Below, one piece after another: positions 35,882-44,243 of a DNA stretch of 64,000 bases (position 1 is its first letter; the number at the start of each line of letters is the position of its first letter). Source of the stretch: Alcanivorax sp. DG881 (GTDB lineage: Bacteria > Pseudomonadota > Gammaproteobacteria > Pseudomonadales > Alcanivoracaceae); the NCBI RefSeq assembly GCF_000155615.1, contig NZ_DS989915.1:3717503-3781502 (forward strand), written 5' to 3'. The notes beneath the pieces are model-generated. The model saw only the letters and a program-made list of their open reading frames with translations. It did no database searches and was not told the origin of the DNA. Position numbers and translations under genes: made by a program.

Positions 35882-37969
35882 ATGAGTAACCCGGTCAGCC
35901 TCAGTCGCGATAGCGACATTGGCGTTATCCGCATCAATTATCCCCCGGTCAATGCGCTGGGCCATGGCGTACGTGAAGGCCTGCAGCAATGCCTGCGTGA
36001 CGCGCTGGCAGATGAACAGATTCGGGCGGTGGTGGTGATCGGTGAAGGCAAAACCTTCCCGGCCGGTGCCGATATCCGTGAATTCGGCAAGCCCCCCCAG
36101 CAGCCGGCATTGCCGGCGGTCATTGACGAATACGAAGCCAGCGACAAGCTGGTGGTAGCGGCCATCCACGGCACTGCGTTGGGTGGTGGTCTTGAAGTGG
36201 CGCTGGGCTGTGACTATCGGGTGGCGCTGGACAGCGCACGGCTGGGCCTGCCGGAAGTGAAGCTGGGGTTGCTACCCGGTGCCGGCGGTACCCAGCGTTT
36301 GCCGCGCCTGGTGGGCGCGCAAAAAGCGCTGGAAATGGTCGTCGGGGGTAACCCGGTGAAAGCCAAAGAGGCCCTGTCGCTGGGGTTGGTTGATGAGATG
36401 GTCAGCGGTGATCTGCTGGACGGCGCGCTGGCGTATACCCGTCAATTGCTGGCCGATAACGCCCCCCTGAGAAAACTCCGTGATCTGGCTGTGCCGGATG
36501 CGCAGGACGGTTTGTTCGACCAGTTCGAGCAATCCATCGCCCGTAAACAGCGCGGTTTCAAGGCGCCATTTTCTTGCATCAAGGCGGTGAAAGCGGCGGT
36601 GGAGCTGCCGTTCGACAAAGGCGTGGAGCGCGAGCGTGAGCTGTTCTTCGAATTGCTGGTGTCCCCGGAATCGGCGGCCCAGCGTCATGTGTTCTTCGCC
36701 GAGCGTGAAGTGGCGAAGGTACCAGGCCTGGACAAGAACACCCCCAAACGTGAGATCAATCAGGTGGCGGTGATCGGTGCCGGAACCATGGGTGGCGGTA
36801 TCGCCATGAACTTTGCCAATGCCGGCATTCCCGTGCGCCTTCTGGAAGTGAAGGAAGACGCGCTGGAGCGCGGTGTGGCGGTGATTCGCAAGAACTACGA
36901 AAACACCGCCAAAAAAGGCCGTATCACCGATGAGCAGGTGGAACAGCGCATGGCGCTGATTCAGCCCACCTTGAGCTACGATGATTTGAGTGATGTGGAC
37001 CTGGTGATTGAAGCCGTGTTCGAGAACATGGATGTGAAAGAAGCCGTGTTCAGCGAACTGGATCGGGTGTGCAAGCCCGGTGCCATTCTCGCCACCAATA
37101 CATCCACGCTGGACGTGGATCGTATCGCCAGCTTCACGCAGCGTCCGGAAGATGTCATGGGCATGCATTTCTTCAGCCCTGCCAATGTAATGAAACTTCT
37201 GGAAAATGTCCGTGGTGAGAAAACCTCTGATGAGGTGGTCGCCACGGTGATGGACCTGAGCCGCCGGATTGGCAAGGTCGGTGTGCTGGTCGGTGTGTGC
37301 CACGGCTTTGTGGGCAACCGTATGTTGCATCGCCGTCAGGCGGAAGCGGTACAGTTGGTCAATGAAGGCGCCAGCCCCCAGCAGGTGGACAAGGTATTGT
37401 TCGACCTGGGCTTTCCCATGGGGCCGTTCGCCATGTCTGACCTGGCGGGCATGGATGTGGGTTACCGCATTCGTGAAGAGCTGCGCAAGGAAGATCCGGC
37501 CAATGGTCCGGCACGTAACTGGACTGACGAGCTGGTGGAAGCGGGGCGTCTGGGCCAGAAAACCCAGGCCGGCGTATTTGACTATAAAGACGGCGATCGT
37601 ACCCCTGTACCTTCAACTGCTGTGGACGGCATTATTGAACAATACCGCAGCAATAACGGCATCACCCCGCGTGAGATCAGCGACCAGGAAATTCTGGAGC
37701 GTTGCATGTACGTGATGGTGAACGAAGGCGCCAAAATCCTGGAAGAAGGTATCGCTGCCCGTCCACTGGATGTGGACGTCATCTGGATCTACGGCTACGG
37801 CTTCCCGGTGTACCGGGGTGGCGTGCTGTTCTGGGCAGATCAGGTGGGTGTAAAAGCCATCTTCGAAAAAGTGAACGAGATCTATCAACAAACCGGCTCG
37901 GATGTCTGGAAGCCTGCCAAGCTGCTTAGCGATCTGGCAGAGCAGGGCAAGGGCTTCTACAGCAAATAA
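35882..37969 (+). CDS. Fused enoyl-CoA hydratase / 3-hydroxyacyl-CoA dehydrogenase
   Basis: 695 residues. Start at ATG 35882 behind GAGGAGAG; the upstream extension is not kept. N-terminal crotonase domain (about 1-190): oxyanion segment [14 protein letters not shown] with E105, and E125 in [14 protein letters not shown], both catalytic Glu of a hydratase. NAD-binding 3HCDH domain from about 295 ([18 protein letters not shown]), catalytic His in [16 protein letters not shown], then two 3HCDH C-terminal domains. It does steps two and three of beta-oxidation. No paired thiolase follows. The domain order is FadB-like, but 695 residues is nearer to the peroxisomal-type bifunctional enzymes. Confidence 0.92.
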   Translation: MSNPVSLSRDSDIGVIRINYPPVNALGHGVREGLQQCLRDALADEQIRAVVVIGEGKTFPAGADIREFGKPPQQPALPAVIDEYEASDKLVVAAIHGTALGGGLEVALGCDYRVALDSARLGLPEVKLGLLPGAGGTQRLPRLVGAQKALEMVVGGNPVKAKEALSLGLVDEMVSGDLLDGALAYTRQLLADNAPLRKLRDLAVPDAQDGLFDQFEQSIARKQRGFKAPFSCIKAVKAAVELPFDKGVERERELFFELLVSPESAAQRHVFFAEREVAKVPGLDKNTPKREINQVAVIGAGTMGGGIAMNFANAGIPVRLLEVKEDALERGVAVIRKNYENTAKKGRITDEQVEQRMALIQPTLSYDDLSDVDLVIEAVFENMDVKEAVFSELDRVCKPGAILATNTSTLDVDRIASFTQRPEDVMGMHFFSPANVMKLLENVRGEKTSDEVVATVMDLSRRIGKVGVLVGVCHGFVGNRMLHRRQAEAVQLVNEGASPQQVDKVLFDLGFPMGPFAMSDLAGMDVGYRIREELRKEDPANGPARNWTDELVEAGRLGQKTQAGVFDYKDGDRTPVPSTAVDGIIEQYRSNNGITPREISDQEILERCMYVMVNEGAKILEEGIAARPLDVDVIWIYGYGFPVYRGGVLFWADQVGVKAIFEKVNEIYQQTGSDVWKPAKLLSDLAEQGKGFYSK

Positions 37970-37987
37970 GCATTAGCTGAGGTAATC

Positions 37988-39184
37988 ATGGATATTAACT
38001 TTACCCCGGAAGAACTGGCGTTTCGTGATGAAGTGCGCGTCTTCCTGGATACCAAGCTGCCGAAAGAAATCGCCAGCAAAGTGAAGAACGGCCAGCATCT
38101 GAGCAAAGACGACACCGTGCGCTGGCAGAAAATTCTCAATGAACAGGGCTGGATGGCCCTGCACTGGCCGAAAGAGCATGGCGGCACGGGCTGGTCGCCG
38201 ATTCAGAAGCACATTTTTGAAGAAGAATGCGCAGAGTACGGTGCCCCGAGTGTGTTGCCGTTCGGTGTGAACATGGTGGCGCCGGTGATCATCAAGTTCG
38301 GTACCGAAGAGCAAAAGCAGAAGTACCTGCCGCCGATCCTCAACAGTGATGTGTGGTGGTGCCAGGGTTACTCCGAGCCGGGTGCCGGTTCTGACCTGGC
38401 CGGCCTGAAAACCAAGGCGGTGCGCGAAGGCGATCATTACGTGGTCACCGGCCAGAAGACCTGGACCACCCTGGGCCAGCATGCCGACTGGATTTTCTGT
38501 CTGGTACGCACTGACCCCAGCGCCAAAAAACAGGAAGGCATTTCTTTCCTGCTGATCGACATGAAAACGCCGGGCATCACGGTGCGTCCGCTGATCACCC
38601 TGGACGGCGAGCATGAAGTCAACGAAGTGTTCTTCGATGAAGTGAAAGTGCCGGTAGAAAATCTGGTGGGTGAAGAGAACAAGGGCTGGACCTGCGCCAA
38701 GTACCTGCTGACCTTCGAGCGTACCGGTATCGCCGGTGTGGGCCAGTCCAAGGCGGCCCTCAAACACCTTAAAGAGGTGGCGCGCAAAGTGCAGCAGAAC
38801 GGTAAGCCGCTGATTGACGATCCACTGTTCCGCAACCGTCTGGCGGACGTGGAAATGGAACTGATGGCGCTGGAAATGACCAACCTGCGTACTGTGGCTG
38901 CGGCCCAGGCCGGTGGTGTTCCTGGTGCAGAAAGTTCTTTCCTGAAAATCATGGGTACCGAACTGCGTCAGGAAATTACCGATCTGTTCCGCCGAGCCGC
39001 TGGCCCTTACGCCCAGCCGTTCCTGCCGGAAAGTTTCGAGGCGGATTATGACGGTGAACCGGTTGGCCCGGAATTCGCCAACACGGTATCCACCAAGTAC
39101 TTCAATATGCGCAAGCTGTCGATCTTCGGCGGTTCCAATGAAATTCAGAAGAACATCATCGCCAAGATGATTCTCGGTCTGTAA
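37988..39184 (+). CDS. Acyl-CoA dehydrogenase
   Basis: 398 residues. FAD enzyme for the first oxidation of an acyl-CoA. Seen: N-terminal helical domain (MDINFTPEELAFRDEVRVFL), FAD/substrate segment WCQGYSEPGAGSDLAGLKT, VTGQKTWTT, LTFERTGIAG, and the C-terminal FGGSNEIQKNIIAK. It begins 18 bases after the hydratase/dehydrogenase gene and is followed at 12 bases by a second, dissimilar acyl-CoA dehydrogenase. Such tandem pairs often form heteromeric enzymes for bulky or ring-bearing acyl chains. Confidence 0.92.
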   Translation: MDINFTPEELAFRDEVRVFLDTKLPKEIASKVKNGQHLSKDDTVRWQKILNEQGWMALHWPKEHGGTGWSPIQKHIFEEECAEYGAPSVLPFGVNMVAPVIIKFGTEEQKQKYLPPILNSDVWWCQGYSEPGAGSDLAGLKTKAVREGDHYVVTGQKTWTTLGQHADWIFCLVRTDPSAKKQEGISFLLIDMKTPGITVRPLITLDGEHEVNEVFFDEVKVPVENLVGEENKGWTCAKYLLTFERTGIAGVGQSKAALKHLKEVARKVQQNGKPLIDDPLFRNRLADVEMELMALEMTNLRTVAAAQAGGVPGAESSFLKIMGTELRQEITDLFRRAAGPYAQPFLPESFEADYDGEPVGPEFANTVSTKYFNMRKLSIFGGSNEIQKNIIAKMILGL

Positions 39185-39196
39185 GGAGTATTGAGC

Positions 39197-40339
39197 ATGG
39201 ATTTTAAACTGAGCGACGAACAGCGCATGCTCGAAGAAACCGTGGGCCGCTTGGTTCGCGATGGCTATCCCTTCGACGTACGCGAAAAAGCCCGTACCAG
39301 TGAGCTGGGGTATTCCGCTGAAATGTGGCAGCAGTTTGCCGAGCTTGGCCTGTTGGGCGTGCCGTTTTCCGAAGACTTTGGTGGCTTCAACGGCGGCGGC
39401 CCGGAACTGATGGTCGTGGCCGAAGGCTTTGGCCGCGGCCTGGTACTGGAACCTTACCTGGCAACAGTGGTGCTGAGCGGCACGCTGATCAATTCACTGG
39501 GCAGCGATGCGCAGAAAGAAAAACTGATCAGTGCGATTGTTGGTGGTGAGTTGCGTCTGGCACTGGCTGCTTACGAGCCGGAAGGCCGTTACGACCACAC
39601 CCACGTGGCAGCCACCGCAGAGAAAAGTGGCGATGGCTACAGCCTGACGGGTAACAAGGCCGTGGTGCTCCACGGTGACAGCGCCGACCAGCTGGTGGTG
39701 ATTGCCCGTACCGGCGGTAATGGCACGGACCGTGATGGTTTGTCTGCGTTTATCGTGGATGCCAACGCCGACGGTGTCAGCCGTCGCGGTTACGAAACCA
39801 TCGACGGGCTGCGTGCGGCGGAAATTACCTTTAACAAGGCGGCAGCGGAATTGCTGGGCGAAGAAGGCAAGGCCATTGATGCGCTGGAAGCTTCCCTGGC
39901 GCTGGGCATTGTTGCCCTGTGCGCAGAAGCCACCGGTGCCATGGAAGTGGCCTGTGATCAGACGTTGGCCTATATCAAGGAACGCCAGCAGTTTGGTGTG
40001 GCCATTGGCAAGTTCCAGGCGCTGCAGCATCGCATGGTGGAAATGCGTATGGAGCTGGAAAAAGCGCGTTCCATGACCATCTTTGCGGCCTGTTCTCTGG
40101 ACGCTCCGGCCCAGGTTTGCGCCAAGCGTGTAGCCGCCGCCAAGGCGATTATCGGCAAGTCCGGTCGCAAGGTGGCGGAAGAAGCTATCCAGTTGCATGG
40201 CGGCATGGGCATGATGGAAGAAACCGCAGTGGCCCATTACGCCAAGCGGATTGTGCTCATTGATCACCAGCTGGGTGATCTGGGTTACCACATGCAGCAG
40301 CTGGAAAGCTTGCTGGATGTGGATGACGATGCAGCATAA
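39197..40339 (+). CDS. Acyl-CoA dehydrogenase, second of a tandem pair
   Basis: 380 residues. Start at ATG 39197 with AAGGAG (39183-39188). It has the same fold as its neighbour but is diverged: MDFKLSDEQRMLEETVGRLV, LGVPFSEDFGGFNGG, the FAD-loop area is LAAYEPEGRYD instead of the usual SEPxAGSD, and the C-terminal RIVLIDHQLGDL replaces the common GGTNEIQ motif. The loss of those canonical motifs suits a partner subunit of an alpha2-beta2 acyl-CoA dehydrogenase, as known for steroid side-chain enzymes. LHGGMGMMEE is kept. Confidence 0.9.
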   Translation: MDFKLSDEQRMLEETVGRLVRDGYPFDVREKARTSELGYSAEMWQQFAELGLLGVPFSEDFGGFNGGGPELMVVAEGFGRGLVLEPYLATVVLSGTLINSLGSDAQKEKLISAIVGGELRLALAAYEPEGRYDHTHVAATAEKSGDGYSLTGNKAVVLHGDSADQLVVIARTGGNGTDRDGLSAFIVDANADGVSRRGYETIDGLRAAEITFNKAAAELLGEEGKAIDALEASLALGIVALCAEATGAMEVACDQTLAYIKERQQFGVAIGKFQALQHRMVEMRMELEKARSMTIFAACSLDAPAQVCAKRVAAAKAIIGKSGRKVAEEAIQLHGGMGMMEETAVAHYAKRIVLIDHQLGDLGYHMQQLESLLDVDDDAA

Positions 40340-40346
40340 GTAGACG

Positions 40347-40373
40347 AAAAGGGCGGCTTCGGCCGCCCTTTTT
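40347..40373 (+). terminator. Rho-independent terminator after acyl-CoA dehydrogenase pair
   Basis: GGGCGGC (40351-40357), stable TTCG tetraloop, GCCGCCC (40362-40368), with four A before and five T after. Confidence 0.93.
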
Positions 40374-40510
40374 CGTTGTCTGTGGCGGTCGCTAACGACA
40401 CAGGGGCGGCCTGAAACGACAATCCACGCAATGCGCTATTTGAAGCGGGCCTGCCTTCCCCCAGTGTGTGGACTGACTTTTACTGTTTTGCGTTTTACGG
40501 GAGAGAAAGC

Positions 40511-41539
40511 ATGAGTGTGAATCGCCAGATTATTTTATCCGAGTACCCCAAGGGGATGCCCCAGCCTGAACATCTGCCTTTGAAAGAAGGCGCGATGCCT
40601 TCGCCGAAAGAGGGCCAGGTCCTGATCAAGACCATCTACCTGTCCCTGGACCCGTACATGCGTGGGCGCATGAGCCCGGCCAAGTCCTATGCGGCCAGCG
40701 TGGAGCTGGGTGATGTGATGCAGGGCGGCACCGTCGGCCAGATTGTGGAATCGCGCCTGGAAGGCTATGAAGCCGGTGACTACGTGCTGGGCTTCGGTGG
40801 CTGGCAGGAATACTCCGTGCAGGGCAAGGAGATGCTGCGCAAGCTGGACCCGAAGCAGGTGCCGATCAGCACGGCGCTGGGCGTGCTGGGTATGCCGGGC
40901 TTTACCGCCTATGCAGGTCTGCTGGAAATTGGTCAGCCCAAAGAAGGCGAAACCGTGGTGGTGTCTGCGGCCAGCGGCGCGGTGGGTCAGATTGTTGGGC
41001 AGATCGCCAAGATCAAAGGCTGCCGCGTGGTCGGTGTTGCCGGTGCACCGGACAAGTGCCAGCACGTGGTGGACACCTATGGCTTCGATGCCTGTGTGAA
41101 CTACAAGGACGACGATTTCGAGGCTCAACTGAAAGCCGCCTGCCCCAATGGCATTGATGTTTACTTCGAGAACGTGGGTGGCAAGGTGTTCGATGCGGTG
41201 ATGAAGCTGGTGAACGACTTCGCCCGTATTCCCCTGTGTGGTCGCATTGCTCACTACAACGATACCGAAGCGCCCCAGGGGCCGGATCAGTTGCCCGCGT
41301 TTCTGACCAAGCTGCTGGTGAAACGGGTATTGATCAAGGGCTTTATCCAGTTCGATTATGCTCACCTGATGAAAGATTTTGTCCGCGACATGAGCACCTG
41401 GATGCAGGCCGGCAAAATCCAGTATCAGGAAGATGTGGTTGAAGGGCTGGAAAACACCGTGGATGCCTTCCAGGGGCTGCTGCAAGGGCGTAACCGGGGC
41501 AAGCTGCTGGTACGGGTCAGCGAAGATACCTCCCGGTAA
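40511..41539 (+). CDS. NADP-dependent MDR oxidoreductase (CurA/PTGR-like)
   Basis: 342 residues. Start at ATG 40511 after GGGAGAG. Zinc-free medium-chain reductase of the leukotriene B4 dehydrogenase/CurA type: SLDPYMRGRMS near residue 55, GMPGFTAYAGLLEIGQPKEGE, cofactor motif AASGAVGQIVGQIAK, FENVGGKVFDAVM, and LCGRIAHYN. These enzymes reduce the double bond of alpha,beta-unsaturated ketones with NADPH. Its stop codon overlaps the MFS start by one base, so it heads a coupled trio with an exporter and a ketopantoate-reductase-like enzyme. Confidence 0.9.
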   Translation: MSVNRQIILSEYPKGMPQPEHLPLKEGAMPSPKEGQVLIKTIYLSLDPYMRGRMSPAKSYAASVELGDVMQGGTVGQIVESRLEGYEAGDYVLGFGGWQEYSVQGKEMLRKLDPKQVPISTALGVLGMPGFTAYAGLLEIGQPKEGETVVVSAASGAVGQIVGQIAKIKGCRVVGVAGAPDKCQHVVDTYGFDACVNYKDDDFEAQLKAACPNGIDVYFENVGGKVFDAVMKLVNDFARIPLCGRIAHYNDTEAPQGPDQLPAFLTKLLVKRVLIKGFIQFDYAHLMKDFVRDMSTWMQAGKIQYQEDVVEGLENTVDAFQGLLQGRNRGKLLVRVSEDTSR

Positions 41540-42993
41540 TGGCAACAGTGGAGGCGCAGGTCCAGGCGCTTTTTGCTCTGCATGGCCCGCGCTACCGCTG
41601 GCTTGCAACGATAACGGTGATGCTGGGCACCATGTCCGTGGTGCTGGCGTCCACCATTATCAATGTGGCTATTCCCACCATCATGATCGAGTTCCAGCTG
41701 GCGCAGGATCAAGTGCACTGGCTGGCGACCGGTTTCCTGGCAGCAATGACAGTGGGCATGCTGCTCAATGCTTGGTGTACCCAACGATTTGGGGCCCGTG
41801 GTGCTTATTTGTTGGCCATGGGCCTGTTTGTGGTGGTGTCCATTATTGGCGCTGCCAGTGAACATTTCCCCTTGCTGGTGGCTGCCCGGGTAGGGCAGGG
41901 CCTGCTGGCCGGGCTGATCCAGCCGCTGGCCATGATTACCATCTTCCAGGTGTTCCCTCTCAATCGTCGCGGTCAGGCCATGGGTATCTATGGGCTGGGT
42001 GTTGTCCTGGGCCCGGCCATTGCTCCGGCCATTGGCGGGGTGCTGGTGGATACGTTGTCCTGGCGGGCGGTGTTTCTGGTGGTGCTGCCGGCCTGTGTCG
42101 TGGGGATGGTCATGGCAGCCCGCTACCTGCCACGGCGTGAAGCCGAGGCGGACCCGGTTGCACTCGACAGGGTGGGGCTGATCTCGCTGGCGCTGGGTAT
42201 CACGGCCTTGCTGTGGGCACTGGCCAATGGGCATCGCCGCGACTGGATCGACCCACTGCTGTTGCTGGCGTTTTTCGGTGGCTTGGGGCTGTCCGCGTTT
42301 TTTGTTTATTGGCAAACCCGTCTGCAGCATCCGTTAATGGATCTGCGGGTGTTTCGCTACCGGGGCTTCACTGGCAGTTTCCTCATGTCCATGGTGATTG
42401 GTGCCGGGGTGTTCGCTTCCACCTACATCACTCCATTGTATTTTCAGCAAGTGCTGGGCGAGAACGCGGCCAGCGCGGGGTTGATGTTGATGCCGGCGGG
42501 CCTGGCCATGGCCTTTACCTTTCCGGTAGCGGGCCACCTGACCGATCGTTTCCCGGAAACGCGGATCATGGCAGCGGGGCTGGTGTTGTTTATCTTCAAC
42601 ATGGTGCTGATGGCCGGTGCTAACCTGGGCACGTCAGCGGTGTGGCTGGTGTGGTGGACCTTGCTGGGCCGGGTGGGATTGGGGCTGATGATGCCGCCAT
42701 CGTCCACCGGGGCTCTGGGGCTGTTGCCGCCGGCGCTGATCCCCCAGGGCTCGGGCATTTTTAATTTTGGTCGCCAGATTGGTGGCGCACTGGGTGTGAA
42801 CCTGTGCGCCCTGTGTATTCAGTTTTTCAGTGAATCCTTTGCCCAGACTCGGCCGGATGCGTCGGCGGCGCAATCGTTCGAGGCGGGTTTTGATATGGCA
42901 TTTCTGCTGTTGCTGGCCATCTTTGTGGCGGCACTGTTGCCGCTGCGCAGCATGCAGCAGGGCATGCGACATTTGGGAGAACAACGAACATGA
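41539..42993 (+). CDS. MFS drug/proton antiporter, DHA2 (EmrB-like) 14-TM family
   Basis: 484 residues, about 14 hydrophobic helices. DHA2 features: VVLASTIINVAIPTIM in helix 1, VHWLATGFLAAMTVGML in helix 2, and the motif C region GVVLGPAIAPAIGGVLVD. It exports lipophilic compounds in exchange for protons across the inner membrane; no EmrA-like adaptor is adjacent. It overlaps the reductase by one base and the next gene by four (ATGA), so all three are made together. The link suggests export of, or protection from, the compound handled by the flanking enzymes. Confidence 0.9.
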   Translation: MATVEAQVQALFALHGPRYRWLATITVMLGTMSVVLASTIINVAIPTIMIEFQLAQDQVHWLATGFLAAMTVGMLLNAWCTQRFGARGAYLLAMGLFVVVSIIGAASEHFPLLVAARVGQGLLAGLIQPLAMITIFQVFPLNRRGQAMGIYGLGVVLGPAIAPAIGGVLVDTLSWRAVFLVVLPACVVGMVMAARYLPRREAEADPVALDRVGLISLALGITALLWALANGHRRDWIDPLLLLAFFGGLGLSAFFVYWQTRLQHPLMDLRVFRYRGFTGSFLMSMVIGAGVFASTYITPLYFQQVLGENAASAGLMLMPAGLAMAFTFPVAGHLTDRFPETRIMAAGLVLFIFNMVLMAGANLGTSAVWLVWWTLLGRVGLGLMMPPSSTGALGLLPPALIPQGSGIFNFGRQIGGALGVNLCALCIQFFSESFAQTRPDASAAQSFEAGFDMAFLLLLAIFVAALLPLRSMQQGMRHLGEQRT

Positions 42994-43922
42994 ACAAGAC
43001 CGGGAATGACAAGCCGGACATTCTGGTAATTGGTGCCGGTGCTATCGGCAGTTTCTATGGCGCGATTCTGAAGCGGGCGGGTTGTACCGTGAGCGTGGTG
43101 CTGCGGTCGGATTATGACGCAGTAAAGGCCGACGGCTTTCGCTTTACCAGCCCTCTGGGAGAGCTGTCGTGGACACCGGATCAGGTCTATCAACCTGGCG
43201 ATACCCCGGTACGACATCCGGATTATGTGTTGCTGTGCGTCAAGGTGCTACCCGGTGTGGACCGGGCTGAACTGGTGCGCCCCTGGCTGGGCGAGCATAC
43301 CGGGCTGGTGTTGATTGAGAATGGTCTGGATATCGAGCGTGAGCTGGCGGATGCCTTCCCGCGCAATCCTCTGGTGAGCTGTCTGGCGTTTATTGCGGTG
43401 AGTCGCACTGGCCCGGGCACTGTTAACCATCAGGCCTATGGGCAGCTGGTCATGGGGAGTTTTCCCACGGGATTTGATCATCATTGCGCGCAGTTGGCGG
43501 GCTTGTTCCGCGAGGGGGGCATCGATATCAACGAGACGGATGCGGTGGTGGGTGAACGCTGGCGCAAGTGCGTCTGGAATACCCCGTTCAATCCGTTGAG
43601 CGTGCTGGCCAACGGGGCCGATACCTTGACCATGCTCGATGCGCCAGGCGGTGAAGCGTTGATTCGCACCTTGATGGAAGAGGTGATCTCGGTGGCCCAG
43701 GCCGATGGCTACCCCATGCCGGACGGCATTATCGAGAAGAACCTGTCAGGAACCCGGGCCATGGGCGCGTATAAAAACTCCATGGCGCTGGATTATCTGA
43801 ACGACAGGCCCATCGAGCTGGATGCGATTCTTGGCAACGTGGTCGCCATAGCGGACCGCCTGAATGTGCCGGTTCCCCATCTGCGCACTGTGCTGGTAAC
43901 GCTGCGCATCCGGCAGGCATGA
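42990..43922 (+). CDS. Ketopantoate reductase-like NADP dehydrogenase (ApbA/PanE family)
   Basis: 310 residues. N-terminal NADP-binding fold (ILVIGAGAIGSFYGAILKRAG), the middle catalytic lysine region (GERWRKCVWNTPFNPLSVL) and C-terminal helical domain (SMALDYLNDRPIELDAILGNVV), all as in PanE. Many genomes carry several paralogs of unknown substrate; being coupled to an MDR reductase and an exporter rather than pan genes, this one is more likely a 2-keto or beta-keto acid reductase of another pathway than true PanE. Start ATG 42990 overlaps the MFS stop. Confidence 0.85.
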   Translation: MNKTGNDKPDILVIGAGAIGSFYGAILKRAGCTVSVVLRSDYDAVKADGFRFTSPLGELSWTPDQVYQPGDTPVRHPDYVLLCVKVLPGVDRAELVRPWLGEHTGLVLIENGLDIERELADAFPRNPLVSCLAFIAVSRTGPGTVNHQAYGQLVMGSFPTGFDHHCAQLAGLFREGGIDINETDAVVGERWRKCVWNTPFNPLSVLANGADTLTMLDAPGGEALIRTLMEEVISVAQADGYPMPDGIIEKNLSGTRAMGAYKNSMALDYLNDRPIELDAILGNVVAIADRLNVPVPHLRTVLVTLRIRQA

Positions 43923-43956
43923 CGATTCGCCACTGAAGCGAATCATGTCAATCAGG

Positions 43957-43995
43957 CCGCAACATGATACTTATCGTCATGTTGCGGTTTTTTTT
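43957..43995 (+). terminator. Strong terminator after the reductase-exporter trio
   Basis: CCGCAACATGA (43957-43967), 9-base loop, TCATGTTGCGG (43977-43987), then eight T. Confidence 0.95.
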
Positions 43996-44243
43996 GTCAC
44001 CTTTTTGTTAAGCAATAAATTGATCAGCGCAAAAGCGCTCAATGAAGATCGGCCGGAGGACGAGCCTGTAAAAGAAGGGGTGAGCGCTTGAGACGGATAC
44101 ACAGGAAATGTCCCCGTATACCGTAAAAGTAGATAAAAGCCTGATTTTTGTAGATTTTTAAATTACAAACGCTAACGCGCAGGCACTGGCGCGCTGTCGC
44201 ATGCATCCGTGACTATGTAGTCCGAAAACAAGAAAAGGGTGAC
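43996..44243 (+). promoter_or_regulatory. Upstream region of the Ig-like lipoprotein gene
   Basis: About 250 bases without a gene, AT-rich toward the end. A GATTTTTGTAGATTTTTAAATTAC stretch (about 44140-44165) could hold the promoter, but no clear -35/-10 pair was found. GCGCAAAAGCGC near 44028 is a small palindrome. AAAAGGGTGAC precedes the start codon. Confidence 0.3.
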
